Part shown: one piece after another, positions 24,432 through 37,334 of the stretch
Layout: every line of letters starts with the position of its first letter
How positions within the stretch are numbered: the stretch's first letter is position 1
Assembly: GCA_037447655.1 (NCBI GenBank)
Contig: JBBHKE010001231.1
Span: forward strand, 21,325 to 85,324
Source: Zygnema cylindricum
Lineage: Eukaryota > Streptophyta > Zygnematophyceae > Zygnematales > Zygnemataceae
DNA: 64,000 nt
Direction: 5' to 3'
The notes under the pieces: generated by a model
Told to the model about the DNA's origin: nothing
Database searches by the model: none
Seen by the model: only the letters and a program-made list of their open reading frames with translations
Program-made: the position numbers and the translations under genes

Positions 24432-24979
24432 AGTACACCGCGAATCGTTATTAGTGTCAAAGTTTAAATAGTGTTGAAGAAATTTTACCGTAATTGATGC
24501 TAATTAAGAATTTGATTTTTTTTTTTTAAAAGGTGTATTCTAATTTCGGCGTTTATGCTAATTTGGGTACAGCAAAAATGGAATATTCGCCGTACGAATA
24601 TACACATTAATATATGTATTCGTACAAAATATTAGAAATCGTACGCCGTCGCGAATTTAAAATTTCCGTACATGCCAGACTAATTTACGTGTCGGACTAA
24701 TCCCGTTTTTTTGAGCGCACGTTCCTATGCGTGCGCGTCTGATTAATTCATTTTTTGTAAATTTTCACCTGAAAAGGTACTGTTATGTACGGTCTGACAT
24801 CGACCGTACACCACACTATCTATATTTTATTGTACTTTCGAGCTTTCCTTTATTTTGTACGGTATCTTAATTAACGTCAAGGAAAAATTAAAATCATGTA
24901 TCCTATTTGAAAAAAAAAATCAAAATTTTAAGAACCCAAATTAGTGACTTTGACACTAATAACGATTCGCGGTGTAGAG
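24432..24979. mobile_element. 548-bp MITE with perfect 10-bp target duplication AAGTAGAAAA
   Basis: TIR AGTACACCGCGAATCGTTAT / ATAACGATTCGCGGTGTAGA; direct repeats at 24422-24431 and 24980-24989. The duplicated block at 25.4-26.2 kb lacks this insertion and gives the empty site. A 9-10-bp duplication points to a Mutator-like origin. Confidence 0.85.
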
Positions 24980-25257
24980 AAGTAGAAAACTTGATAATCA
25001 AAGTTATTCAAGACTTTCTGGCAGTAGAGCATTAAGGGAGTTAATGATAGGTGTATAAATAACCAACGATTTCGCTTCATATGATGGAACCAGTGGAACA
25101 TAACTCAAAAACTATGTTTGGGTGATAGTGTTCTGAGAGATATAAATATGTTAGAGTTAACTAAAATGTTTAGGACACGGAAGTGGTACAGTAGTTTGTA
25201 GGTGTAAGTAGAGGAGGAAATGTATATGAAAAAAAAGGGCCGACTTTATTAAAAAGC

Positions 25258-25267
25258 NNNNNNNNNN
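25258..25267. other. Assembly gap (10 N)
   Basis: Run of N. Confidence 0.99.
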
Positions 25268-25361
25268 ATACTGTATTAAGAAAATGAACATGTCCGAAGA
25301 AGGACAACAAAAAACCAAAAGCTTTAATAGAACGCTTAACGAAAAACAACAGGAAGAAGCC

Positions 25362-26165
25362 TGTACAAGTAAAAGAATTATGTCATATAATAAAGAAGGA
25401 CGTGCTATTAATACATATTATCCTTGGTTTTAGAAAAAAAAAAAAAAATCAAGACGAATCTCAAGCTTGTTGAACATTTTTTACAATTTATTTCACACTT
25501 TAATGGCACATCAGGACGTGTAACTCTTTCAGATTCGTCTTTGTCTTTCTTAAAACAGAGAACGGAACACCGCATGGAAGCCTCTAAAAACTGACGTTCG
25601 AGGGAAGATTTTATACCCTCCCTTCAACAACACACTAGGGAAAAAAGAGACGAGAGGAGGAGGGAAGGAGAGTGGAGGAGAAGGTAGGGAGAAAATAATG
25701 GGGGAAAGATTTTTGGACCGACCCTTAATTGTGCCTTTTGCACATTCTTTTCTCACTGCTACTACTACTCTATGGGTTTTAGAGATTTGGGGTTTTATGG
25801 TTTTAGGGTTTTCGGATACGACCTTTTTTTGTCCTGACATTGTTTTGAGCCAATCAAAATAGGGGCATCAATTTATTTTTTTTGCTCAGGAAGAAGCCTC
25901 TCAAGATTTTTTCCGACGTTTCTTTTCAAAGGCGATCATACATACTAATTCTAATTATTCTTTTTAGTCATCGTTTCTTGTTCAATCTTTCCTTCATTTT
26001 TGCTCAGGATGAATCTATTCTAATTTCGGGAACGGATACACGCTCCACTTGAACAGTCGCATGGGAAATGTTGTATTCCCTTTCACAGAATTCCAAAACT
26101 GAATGTAAAACCTGTACATAGAAACAGACACAATCCTCGGGGGCGTCAGTAAATCATCACTGTAA
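25362..26165. repeat. Duplicated block, copy 2
   Basis: Partner of the 23.5-kb block. Its telomere-like part is short and degenerate. A 10-N gap precedes it at 25258-25267. Confidence 0.8.
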
Positions 26166-26169
26166 GACG

Positions 26170-28580
26170 AACAGAAAAAAACATATATAAAAAACATATA
26201 CAAAAAAACATATATAAAAAACATACATAAAAAAACATACATAGCAAACATATATAAAAAAACAGACTCAAACCTGGAAGTGCTTTGTCATTTTCGGACT
26301 TAAGTAGTTTGATCAAAAGCTGTATAAGAGCCCTACGAAGAATAACCTTTTAATATTTTATACCGCTTTGCATCTTACTGTAAAATAATTGCTAAGATAC
26401 GCTTTGTACCAAACTGAACCCAAGCTAGGTAAAAGCTTTGTCGAAAACGAACAAAGCAAAAAAAAAGTAAAACCTTGATTCTCAGTGGTATAAACCAGCC
26501 CAAAACCAGCCATGTCCAAGGAAGCCAGAACTTCTCAGTGTTTTTTAGGTTTTTTAAATTATTCACTTGCACCATATTTAGAGTGGATGTTGCCCCGAGG
26601 CTTTTTGCATCGATGTTTCTATATCAGATGAAATTCACCAATTAAAACTCATGTCTATGTTACACATTTGTTTTCACCAAGAAAACCATCAGATAGAATA
26701 ATAATTTGAAACAGTGTGAGAAAGTGTCACCGTAATCCTATACTAAAATATAGAAAAATGCCAATGTTCAATACTTCACAAGAAGAGTAAAAATTTGTGG
26801 TGGTCCACTTTGTCGCTAACTTGTACTAAGGTACAAAAAATTTACTTTTACTTACTCAAAATACAAGCACAAGAAAAACAAAAATAACTTGTAGAAGTCC
26901 CTATACACCAGTAAAATGTGAATCCCTAGAATTAATTGCATCCTTTAGTATTAATAACACGAATTCGGTCAGCTTTTATTTGCCGTTTGAACCAAAATAG
27001 CAACCTATGACCAAAAATGATTTTCATGGAAACATATATTCATGAATAGAATAACCATCTTTTAACGAAAAGCGTAAGTAAAAATTTATAAGGAAAAGAT
27101 CTAAAGACACTGATTTTCAAAGAGAATTGAGCTGTAAATAGCACATATGAATCCCTTCGACTAAATTGAACATTTTTGTTTTCTTAATTCCACTCTTATC
27201 TAATCGAGTTCAGTTGGTGTTAAATCATTTTGAAACTATCTCACTTTCGTCCAATTTTGTCTAACTGCTGCAATAAATACAGTATTGAACATTCCATGTT
27301 TTCCAAATTTGATTGAAGAGATCCGAGCCATTTATTAGCAATTATCTTGTATAACTGTGCATAAATTTATCACAGAAAAGTTTGAGGTCTGCATGAAGTT
27401 CAAACCCGTAATTTTTTGGCTGTGATATACAACAGTCAGTTACAAGGATTGTTTCATTCTGACTTTTTGAGAAACTCTACCAGAGAAGTAATCAGTTTGA
27501 GATAACCGAATGAAAAGTTGTGTAATCAACTAGTTGAGAAATCCCACTCGGTCTACACAAGACCAAGTGGTAAAAGTACAAAGATGGAATACAAACATCA
27601 GTGGTTGTGTATCAAGCAGGTTTTGCCGATAATATCTACTTTTTCCAAGGTTCTCAATAATCGATATATCGCTGATTATATTGTATTTACGATAATCGCA
27701 ATATATTGATATCGATATTGCGATATTATCAAATATCCAAACCATTATTTTCGTACTCTTCAACCGTTTTTTCTTTCTACACCGTCAAGGCTAAGATAAC
27801 TCCTCAGTATAGTATGCTCTGCTATACAGTACCATAATGAATGTGAACCATAAGTTTGACTTTGTACCTTGATAATTATTTTCCAGATTTAGTACTCAAG
27901 AATTTCCGGTTAATCAAGTATTCAGTGAAGTTCTGGAAAGATATATTTTCTGTCTGGTAAAGATTCACATGCGGACTACCGTGCAGTTTTCGGCCGACTA
28001 TCGGCAGTTATTGAATAATCAACATTTATCGGCAAATTTGATAAAATCAAATTTTCAAGGTCGCGAAATAAATACAGGTATCGCGATGCATGACTTTGAA
28101 TTCGTTCTGTATGCAAGATTAACAAAATGAACTTAGGTTTGTACTGATAATAAACAACTAGAGGACCAAAAACGTGTATAAGTACATACAGGATAAAGAA
28201 TTGAACTCTTATCACCCGTATTTTTGCTCAATATTTTGTGATGCGATCGATAAGTTTAGTCTCCGTATAAACATGTTAGACTTTCTACTAAAGTAATTGT
28301 ACAAGTTATATTACTGTCGAGACTGACCAGTTATCATAATAGTCGTATAAAAAAGTATAAATTCTGTACGATTATTATTATAACAGGCCAGTAATGCCAG
28401 TTCCCGCACTCATATTTTTACCCTGTAAGACCTCATTTTTTTCTTAAACGTTTTTTAGAGAGAAAAGAGAGGGGCAGGGTAGAGAGGGGCAGGGAAGAGA
28501 AAGGCAGGGGAGAAGGGGACAGACGACAGGGGGACAGGGGAGAGGGAGGAATGGATAAGAGAGGGAAAAGGTCAGAAAAA
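26170..28580. other. Probable last intron or 3' flank of the MTP1-like gene
   Basis: No C-terminal exon recognised. TATCG-rich stretches at 27640-27740 and 27985-28040 recall the ends of the 13.3-kb element. Purine-rich GGGGACAGG tract at 28460-28580. Confidence 0.4.
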
Positions 28581-28590
28581 GGGAGCGAAC

Positions 28591-31500
28591 CTCTTCCATA
28601 TTGCCTGTTGGGATAATTTTCACGTGACAAGCCAACACTACTTTTCCCATTGTTATGGCCCATATATGAAGCTCATGGACATCTACTACTCCCTCGAGAC
28701 GTCGAATTCCTTCCTCTACCTGCAAATAGAAGAAAGAAACTTCCAATGTTACTAAAACCAATATTAGAAAACTAAAAACCCACAAGAACTCTAAAAAAAG
28801 CCTCAAGAAAAGCCTGAAAAGTTAAAACAAAACTTTTGAAAAGACTAGACAGAAAAAGTTGAAAAAGAAAAAGATCTAAAGAAAAAGAAGTCATGAGCTA
28901 TTAATGTGTCCCACATTTCTCGAGTCTGTCCTCATGGTCATTAAGACTTTTTTAGTTTTAAGGCTTTTTTTTTATTTTCCTGAAAGTGTTTAGTACAAAG
29001 GAAGGCACCATACCTCAGTAGGATTGATCTCCCGAGGGGTGCTTTCCATAAGGACTTCCATAATATCACGAAGCATCTTAATAGTGGTAAAAAGAACCAA
29101 CACAGAAAATAGTAGTGTGCAAAACAAGTCCACAATTTTCCTGCAAGATCCATGTAAAAATTTCAGTTTCAGTTTCAGTTAGAGCACAAAACAGTTGAGC
29201 AGATACCTGACAACAACAGGTGAGTTAGATAAACTTGCAAGGAAAGTGTACCGTATATCGTTACCAGTGTTAATACAAGTTAGTTTTAACTTAGTGTTTT
29301 TTAACCACTTAAATCAACTTTTCTCCGAACACATTTGTCCAATTTTCATTTGGAGATCGGAAGGTAAGAACCTCAGCTTTCCATCACAACCGTCAGTTGT
29401 ATAATCCCGAGTGTGAACAGAGAAAAATGAGTTTAACGGGCAAAAAAACATTACCACTAACAGAAATATACCGTGTAATCATTGAGACAAAAAAAAACAT
29501 CAAGAAAAAACGACGATTGTAGATGGTAAGTAAAAGAAAAGCCAAACCTAGAGGGAAGGGGATAACCTCCCATACATTGCCCATTGCTATTAGTGAAAAG
29601 GAATTTCTTTTAGTAAGGGAGCGAAATTATATTGATTAAGTGAAGAGTAACATGGCTGATTTAAGTCCACACCCTCTGTGCTATTGACACTATTTTAAGA
29701 TTTTCGGACAAAAAAAGTCACAACCAAATGAGTGTTATTAACACTAATAGTGATGGGTAGTGTAGCTTTCAAGCCATTAATACTAAACTTCCTTTCCTAG
29801 CATGGTCCTAAACTAGAAAAAAAAAAGCATAAAAAAAATATAAAAAGCATCATAACAAGAAAAAAATTGGCCAGTTAGTAACAATCAGTTGACCATGCAT
29901 ACAAATCACGAGGCAACTACTAAAAAAAAAAGGGCAAAAAAATCGAAATGCAATTTGAAATTTGTTTGAATGAGCTTAAGGAATACGTTGAGACAGACAA
30001 TTCACATAATAAAAGAATAAACAAACAATAAAAACATGTAGAATAAGTATATGATTGATTCGACAATTGAGCTCAAAACTGATGACAAAACTGTGGTTCC
30101 ACATAGAATTCAAGGCTTTAGGGCATTAAAAATAATCTCACCATTCGGGCTTCCACCATATTATTGCCCCTCCAATCATAACTCCAATACTCTGAATGAG
30201 GTCTCCTAAAACATGAAGATAGGCTCCTTTAAGGTTGATATTTTCTTTAATGACCGGAGAAGTCGGAACAAGATCTGTTCAAAAAGTAAAAATGGTGAGC
30301 AATGAGGTCCGGAATTAGCAAAATGGTAAAGGAATTACAAAATAACAAAACGATTTCCATCTGTTTCTCCCTAGTTGAGACTTTTCTGAAAGGCTTTTTG
30401 GAGGTTTCTGTAGTTATATAACTCTCTACAAAATATAATTCCTTACGAGATACAACTTATAAAACTGCACAGCCTGGCAGTGCCAGCCTTAAGATTAAAT
30501 CGGCCCTAGAATAAAGATCACACATAAATTTTCTGCCTCACAATTAACACTAATGTACAATTATTTAGCTCGAAAAAATCCAAATTTGTGTAAAAATCTC
30601 CAATTTTCTCTCTCAAACGTCCAAATTCCGTTGAAAGAGTTTCATCCCAACAGGCCAACCATGCAGTCATTCAAGGTTTTCAGGGTTTTATTTAGGGTTT
30701 CTCAGGAAGTTTAGGGTTTTTCAGGGCTTTCGGTTAAAACAACGTTCAATATCCAAAATCTGGTAACAATACAGTTTTTACAGAAAAATGTTTACAGAAT
30801 CAGAGCCTCACCATGACTGTGACTCGCTTTCTTCTCCTTCTTCCCATGGTCATCTGCGTGCACATCAACAGCAGACTTTCTGAAAACACCATTTAAGAGT
30901 TTTCTGTCTTCTGCTCTCCTTCCATCCTCCACATCATCATGATCATGATCATGATGCTCGTCCTTGTCATGATGATGATGATGACCATTCCCGTCTTCAT
31001 GAGTATGTCCATTAGGTTCATGATCATCATTACATTTGGAGCTCCCATTCCTGTTAGGTTTTTCCAAAAGAAGACTTGCTTCGGATTCCAAGTCGCCAAG
31101 ACATTTACTTACGGGAAGCTCCGATTTTGAATGTGAATGTGGTTTTGAATGCGAATGTTGTTTCGAATGTGAATGTGTATGTGTCCCATGTTTCTTTGCA
31201 CTCGAAGGTGTGTCTTCTATGGCGTGTCCATGATCAAGATCATGGTCAGAGTCATGGTCGTGACCGTGACATTGACTTTTACTTTGACTGTGACTGTGTA
31301 CATGACTATTACTGTGACTGTGACCGTGATCGTGACCGTGATCGTGACCATGGTCTCCATGGGAATGACCATGGTGATGACCTAAAAGGAGAGTCATCAA
31401 AATATTCACACTAACACCGAAAGCCGCAGTAATAAACATCAGGCGCCCGTTTACTTCCTCGGAATGTGATATTAATCTGCAAAAACACATTTAAAAAAAT

Positions 31501-34500
31501 AGTGGTGAAGCGGGTAAGAATAGTGGAGAGAGAAGAGGGAGAGGACGAGGGAGAAGGGGAAGGCAGAAAATCTAAGAGTAACAGAGAAAGAGGGATCTTC
31601 GTGTTATTTACAGAAAGAGTTTTGCCATCAGGGAACTACATGACCAAAACAAGCTAAGCTATTATTGAAAATAAGGACTATCTTTACAGAAATGATGATG
31701 TTGAAAATAGCCGAACTTAAATTACTATATACATGCTTCTTCTCTTGGGTTTTCTTCAAGCTTTGTTTTTTTTTTTTTTTCATTTTTGCACTGACTTGCA
31801 CACTAAAGAAGAGAAAAAGAGCGTTTGATACCTATTCTTCGCTCCAAGCTTTGTAAGCAAACAACAACACTAAAGAAGAGAAAAAGAGCGTTTGACTACT
31901 TTTGACTATCCACACTATTTGCGGTGGTAAAAGCAAAAGACGAGAAAAGGGAAGGTGGGCTTTTGGTAATCCACACTAATTGTGGTATGGTGTTGCAGGC
32001 GTACCTCATAATAGCTTCGTAAACTAAAATTCCAGTAATCATCCATATTAATTGCATAGAAACAAGGGCTCCCAAAATTTCCATCCGGAAATATCCAAAA
32101 GAATGTTTGGGAGTCGCTTCCCACCCAGCCATCCATAATGCAAATAAGGATATTGCAAATCCTGTAGGAAAAAAGAACTAACAGTGAGTCTCGAAAAATA
32201 CCAACATGAAAATTGAGAACATAGCTACTTCAATTCTCATTACTGCAACGATGTCATTTATCTCCATACCCTTGTTAATGTGTAAAATTTATGTTCAATG
32301 AAGTTAAAACTCTCTTCAAAATAGAAAACAATAATGAAAATCAGATTATAGTTTCGTGTAAAATTAAAACACTTGTATGCCAAAGATACTCTAGCGAGGG
32401 AAAAACAACCTTCAATCAGGAAAAGATGATCATTACGCCTAAATTTCTCTTACTGTGAAGAATTTCTGCTGACCTCTACCATGGTTAATCACCACTCATG
32501 TTGTAAAATCTGGTCAAGTACAGTCAGAGTATACTTCCTTTACATTTTTCGTTATAACCATAAGCCAAATACAGAGAGTGTATACTTACATTATATTTTA
32601 CGTCATAAATTTTGGTCAAATACAGTAATATAAACATCCGAAATCCAGCTGCTTTCTGCTTTACTTTCTGAATGAAGCTTTAAAAAGTACACCTTTTATC
32701 CCTATTATTGAACATAACACTCGATCAAGGGTATTCAAAACCCAAAATCATAAACTAGTGCTAATAAAACTAATTAGTTAAGTGGACCGTGACGAACCAC
32801 GAGGTAGAACAAGATAATCCTCTAACTGTAACGAAGGATAATATCAAAATCTGTATGATTTTATATTATACCTTGAATCTGCAATCGCAATTTTCATCTT
32901 TCAAATCATATTTCATTTTAACTTTAAACAAAACGATGTTTTTTTAGATTTCTCGGCTTACCAGCTATGTCCGATAATAGATGGGCAGCGTCCGTTAAAA
33001 TTGCCAAACTGTTAGATAAAAATCCTGTTGACAGAAAAAGACAAAAACAAAAAACAAAAGAAAGAAAATGAGACATTTTGCAACTGCCTCTGTCGACATA
33101 TCTAAAAGTTGAAGCCTGATATTTCCGGGACAAGAGAGAGGGCGAGGGGGGAGGAGAGAGGGAGGGGTAAGCCTCCGCCTGGGGCGCAGGGGGAGAGAGG
33201 GAGAGCGAGAGTTGTAACGCAGTCCAGCCTTCCAGGCTGGCTGTTGGTCGTGAGAGGGAGAGGGAGGGGGAGATGAAATGGAGGGAGACAGAGAGAAAGA
33301 AGGAGAGAAAGACGGAGGAGAAGAGGGAGAGGAAATGGAGGGAGACAGAAAGAAAGAAGGTGAGAAAGACGGAGGAGGAGAGGGAAAGGGAGAGTGGGAG
33401 GGAGGGGGAGAAGGAGAGGGAGAGAAGAGAGAGAAAGAGAGCCTTTGAACTTTCATAATTCAGAGATAGTTCTTTACCTCCCACAACCTCCACAAGCATA
33501 AAACAAAAACAAAGGGCAATGGCCATCGTTAGCTTCCTTCTCGCCTCCTCTCTCTCCTTCACGTCTGCCCCTCCTTCCGTTTTGTCGGTAAGTTCACATG
33601 TGGCACTACAGTCTAAATCTGCAAAAAGACAAAATCTCGGTGAGCTCACATGTGGTACTATAGTTTAAAATATGCTAAAAGACAAGATATGAACAAGCTC
33701 ACATGTGGCATAACACCAGAAATTGCTATTAGAGTTAATCATACTATTACGGTGCACAATTTCTCTGTCTCCTGAGCATGAATACAAAACTTATTTTTTT
33801 TCCTTTTAACGCTATTTTCATAAGCGATTAAGAACCATCCACCCCCATTGGATCTAAATTATAATTAATAACACTAAAATATAACTAACAAAACTAAAAT
33901 AAACCCCACGCTATACATTTCTTAACACTAATAGCAGTTTACGTTTTACAGTCCAAATCTGCAAAAAGACAAATCAGTGAGTTCAGACGTGGGACTACAG
34001 TCAAATAATAGAAAACGACAAAACCACTGCCCGAGAATTACAATCGACACAAAAGAAGAGACAAAAAAATGAAAAATAAACAACGAAAAAAAAAGAGAAA
34101 CAAAGCTCCTTTTATTTTCACAACTCCGTGAACAGCTTTTTCAAACTAATTTTTCCAAACATCCTCGTTTTATAAATCACAGAAAAACGGAATAAAATAA
34201 TATTTACGGTATCCGAAAGTTTACAAAAACATAACATCCAAAAAAGTAACAAATAAAATAATATCCAAAAGCTTCCAAAAACATCCGGAAGTTTGAAAAA
34301 AAAAAAACATCCAAAAGATTAACATGTTGATTTATCTCTCTTATTATTATCTCTCCCTCATTAAAATCTCTCCCTCATTATTATCTCTCCCTCATTATTA
34401 TCTCTCCCTTATTTTCCTTAACTTTCTTCGTTTCCTTACCTCCACGAATAGAAGAGGTTCTACGAGTCAAACTAATCCCGTTATTTTCACAACACAATGT

Positions 34501-34578
34501 GCTGTTATTTTCACCGAAACAACTGTCCTCCAACAAAGGAGCAGAAAGGACAGCTGTCGAGTTCTCCGAGTCAGCCAT
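28591..34578 (-). CDS. MTP1: Vacuolar Zn2+/H+ antiporter, CDF family, plant MTP1/ZAT type; eight exons, 3' end missing
   Basis: Cation diffusion facilitators of this group load zinc into the vacuole in exchange for protons. Exons (minus): 34578-34440, 33618-33478, 33024-32962, 32161-32005, 31476-30812, 30274-30142, 29140-29014, 28719-28591. All introns are GT-AG and the frame stays open across every junction (1,554 nt, 518 codons). Seen: TM1 in exon 2 (ending VEVVGG); the CDF signature [16 protein letters not shown] with metal-site HLLSD in exon 3; TM3 with AGWEATP and ILGALVS in exon 4; TM4 plus a huge His loop in exon 5; the second metal site HVLGD in exon 6; TM6 and MESTPREI in exon 7; and the cytosolic domain motif [10 protein letters not shown]...ACHV in exon 8. 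The start is the ATG at 34578; no in-frame ATG was seen just upstream. The final exon, about 20 residues by comparison with Arabidopsis MTP1, was not found, and the exon 8 donor (GTTCGC) is weak. The family call is secure; the 3' end is not. Confidence 0.93.
29246..29477. mobile_element. MITE of the same family in intron 6 of the MTP1-like gene
   Basis: GTGTACCGTATATCGTTACC at one end and a diverged inverted copy ACAGAAATATACCGTGTAA at the other, with the shared inner module (AACCGTCAGTTGTATAATCC-like). Lies wholly within the intron. Confidence 0.55.
30812..31476 (-). other. Exon 5 of the MTP1-like gene: enlarged His-rich cytosolic loop
   Basis: This 665-nt exon encodes TM4 and then about 187 residues of the loop between TM4 and TM5. 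With the first dozen residues of exon 6 the loop is about 200 residues and holds about 45 histidines, in [11 protein letters not shown] and HHHHH runs plus acidic stretches. The Arabidopsis MTP1 loop is about 80 residues. In MTP1 proteins this loop binds zinc and tunes transport. The codon runs (CATGGTCAT type) make the exon repetitive and produce spurious antisense ORFs. The borders are a TTTGCAG acceptor and a GTGAGG donor. Confidence 0.9.
33130..33445 (+). repeat. GA-rich minisatellite in intron 2 of the MTP1-like gene
   Basis: Includes a duplicated unit GGAGGGAGACAGA...GAAAGACGGAGGAG. Purines on the plus (non-template) strand. Confidence 0.9.
33590..34018 (-). repeat. Repeated unit carrying the exon 2 acceptor of the MTP1-like gene
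   Basis: Units at 33590-33640, 33641-33700 and about 33950-34018 contain the acceptor region and the first coding bases of exon 2 (minus strand TTTGCAGATTTAGACTGTAG). One copy has lost the AG, another keeps it. Confidence 0.75.
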
Positions 34579-34659
34579 GGCTTCCTCGTGAGCCAAATTC
34601 CTTTTCTCCGGGATCGCCAGTTTGCCTTCTTACAACAGAATAAGAAATTTTCCTATCTA

Positions 34660-35175
34660 TACTAAAAACGGCTGACGTCAAAACGTCAGAAGCTCCAACG
34701 CCTGGAAGTTACGAGAATTTTGACACCAAATTAGGGTTTTACTGACAAGCAATCATAATACTAAGCTGCAGGAAAGGCAGCGCAGTATGCATGTATGTAA
34801 AAAATGGAACGGGAGAAAAAGTAACGGAACAAAACAGCCGTTAATTTATCTTGCCGGCGTAAAATTAGGTTTTCTTGGCAGGAAACACGTCTACGGAATT
34901 CTTTTATGTGTCTGCTATGAACCCTGAAAAGTTGCAGTCAAAAAGTGGAGGGAAGGGTCAAGGACGAAGTCTGTCGGTGAAGGTTTCAGGGCCACAAATT
35001 TTGACGATTAGGAGACGCCGGCAGTTTCCAGGATTAATGACCAGGGGTGGAAACGGTGAATCTGTACAAGCGGTTCGACGAAAGTCGTCAGGTCAATCAT
35101 TCGGGTCTGTTCTCATGTCATGTCAGAATGTAAATTTTGATTCCAGATTTGCTCCGTGCTAATTAAAGTACATGT
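34660..35175. other. Upstream region of the MTP1-like gene
   Basis: Presumed 5' UTR and promoter on the minus strand. Has TTAGGGTTTT at about 34731. An ORF on the plus strand (34914-35162, starting MNPEKLQSKSGGKGQG) is somewhat GC-richer than its surroundings. It could be a divergent exon, but no family is recognisable. Confidence 0.35.
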
Positions 35176-36364
35176 GGTACACCTTGAATCGCTATTAGGG
35201 TTAGGGTATTTTCGCATGTAACCGAAACTTAGTCTTGTTACTTTGTTTTTTAGCGAAGATTCTCCGTACAATTTTCAGAGCATTCGTATGTAAAGAAATG
35301 AAATCGTAACTTAAAATTGTGACGGATGTAGACGTGGGTGTAATTTGTGACGATTGTACACGAGTACAAAACTCGCGACAATCGATGACGTTTACAAAAT
35401 AGAGACGGTTGTAGACGTCTACCTACTTGTGACATTGTAGATGTTTAGGGTTTGTGACATTTTGACGTCACGCGTACTTATGATAGCGTTGACGTCACTA
35501 ATTCCAAAACATTCCGCCATGGTTTCCCGATTTTGTTTTTTCGTCCGTTCTCACTCTACTTGCCATCAAATTAAGCTAAAAGACAGCCAAAACAAATATT
35601 TTTCATAGATCTTTCATTTGATACCTTTCTTGCCTTTTTTCATTGCAAGAATTGTGAGATAGACGCGTTAGGTGGAGAGGGAGAGAAAGAGAGGCGCTTT
35701 CACCATCTTCGCTTTTGCGAAATGGCGTCAGTTGGTCGAAACCCCCCTCCACGGGCCCTGTACGGAAAAAAGCGCACGGAAAAAAGTCACGCATAGGTTG
35801 GAAACGTGCAGTGGGTTTTTTTTTTGGTACTCCGCGGACAAAAATTGTCAAAAAATCTGACACGTGCGACAACATCTTCCTATTCGCTCTCCTTTTTGGA
35901 CTATATTTAAAATCACCTCGCGAGGTGATTTGACGTAAAGTTTGAACGTGTGATGAAAGGACGCGAAAATGGGTCGAAATGCGCTAAACGACAAATTGCA
36001 TCGCGCTAGTCGACAAACTTACGTACGTCTAAAGTTTCATTGTAATGTAACTTGTACGGTGCTAATTTCAATTTTTTGGTACGGCTGCGGATTTTCTCGT
36101 TTTTTTCTAAGTTATGAAGGAAAACGACACGAAATAACTATAACTTTACCACATGCGAAAATACCCTTAATAATTTTTTTCGCCACTTAAATTTTTTTAT
36201 GCGTACACACATGTCCGCTTTTCAATTTGAAACCGCCAATTGAAAGCTGAGAATCTTAGCTTTCAATTGCAACCGTCAGATCGACAATCTGACAAGTGTG
36301 TACTTAAAAAATATGTTTTAAATGGCAAAAAAAATATTAACACTAATAGCGATTCACGGTGTAC
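35176..36364. mobile_element. Composite MITE of the TACACC...AATCGCTATTAG family, ~1.2 kb
   Basis: Left TACACCTTGAATCGCTATTAG, right CACTAATAGCGATTCACGGTGTA. Contains a 22-bp perfect palindrome (35910-35931, centre CGCG) and the GATCGACAATCTGACAAGTG module seen in other members (1155-1265, 11740-11875, 22120-22265, 40300-40420). Confidence 0.6.
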
Positions 36365-37232
36365 TCAATAACAGATCTTGTAAAGAATCTCGTGTTAAAA
36401 GACTTTTTAGGATTTAATTGTAGATCTTGACTGAGGGTATGTGCCCATTATACATTAACTTTGAAACGTCTAATTTTAGTGATGTTTCTTCTAATATTCA
36501 AGGTGTTCCAATGTGTGAAAACTAAATCGTTAATTAAATGTGTGATAGTTATAGACGCTACATAACTTTGTAACGATTCGATACGGTTAACTTTTACTTT
36601 GATGTGTGACAATGTAGGTGTTTAGGTTTTGTGATATTGTGATGTCATGCTCCCTTGTGATAGCGTCGACGTAACTAATTCTGTAACTTTAAACCATGAT
36701 TTCCATGTCTTTAGTTTTTGCCTTTTGTCACTTGAATTTATACGAAGTACTCCCAATGATATTAAAATAAAAACTTGTCTAGAGCTCTCTGATTTTATAC
36801 CAATATTGTTGATTTTCATTTTAGGAAGAGGGAGAGGGGAACGGTAGTGAGAGCGGGAGGAATAGAGGCGACGAGGGCGTAAACTTTTGCAAAGGACCCA
36901 TGGAAAAAAATGGGTTCCGAGAAACTAAAAAACAAATCTCTAATGTGTATGTGACGGGCACACAAAAAAAATGTGATCTAGCTCGTGCAAAATGTCAAAA
37001 TCGCGTAAACATGCCAATAAGTTTTCCTAATCATTGGTCAATTGTAACCTTAACTATCATCGGCGTAAGGAAAAGTTCGTGCGTTATACAAATTTAGCAT
37101 TGATATTATTTTCATAATGAATGTTTTTTTTTACTTACATCGACGAGGCCCCATATCACTAAATATACACGTTACTGATGTCAAAAAGGGGAAGAGATGG
37201 TAACAAAAAAAGGGAAGGAGGAACAAGATAAA

Positions 37233-37334
<102 letters not shown>

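Noticed and set aside
26015-26251. ORF rich in Met-Phe-Tyr-Val repeats
   Set aside because: Produced by the ACATATATAAAAA tandem repeat.
31076-31414. Plus-strand ORFs over the MTP1 exon 5
   Set aside because: Shadows of the His-codon repeats; the minus frame continues correctly into conserved exons.
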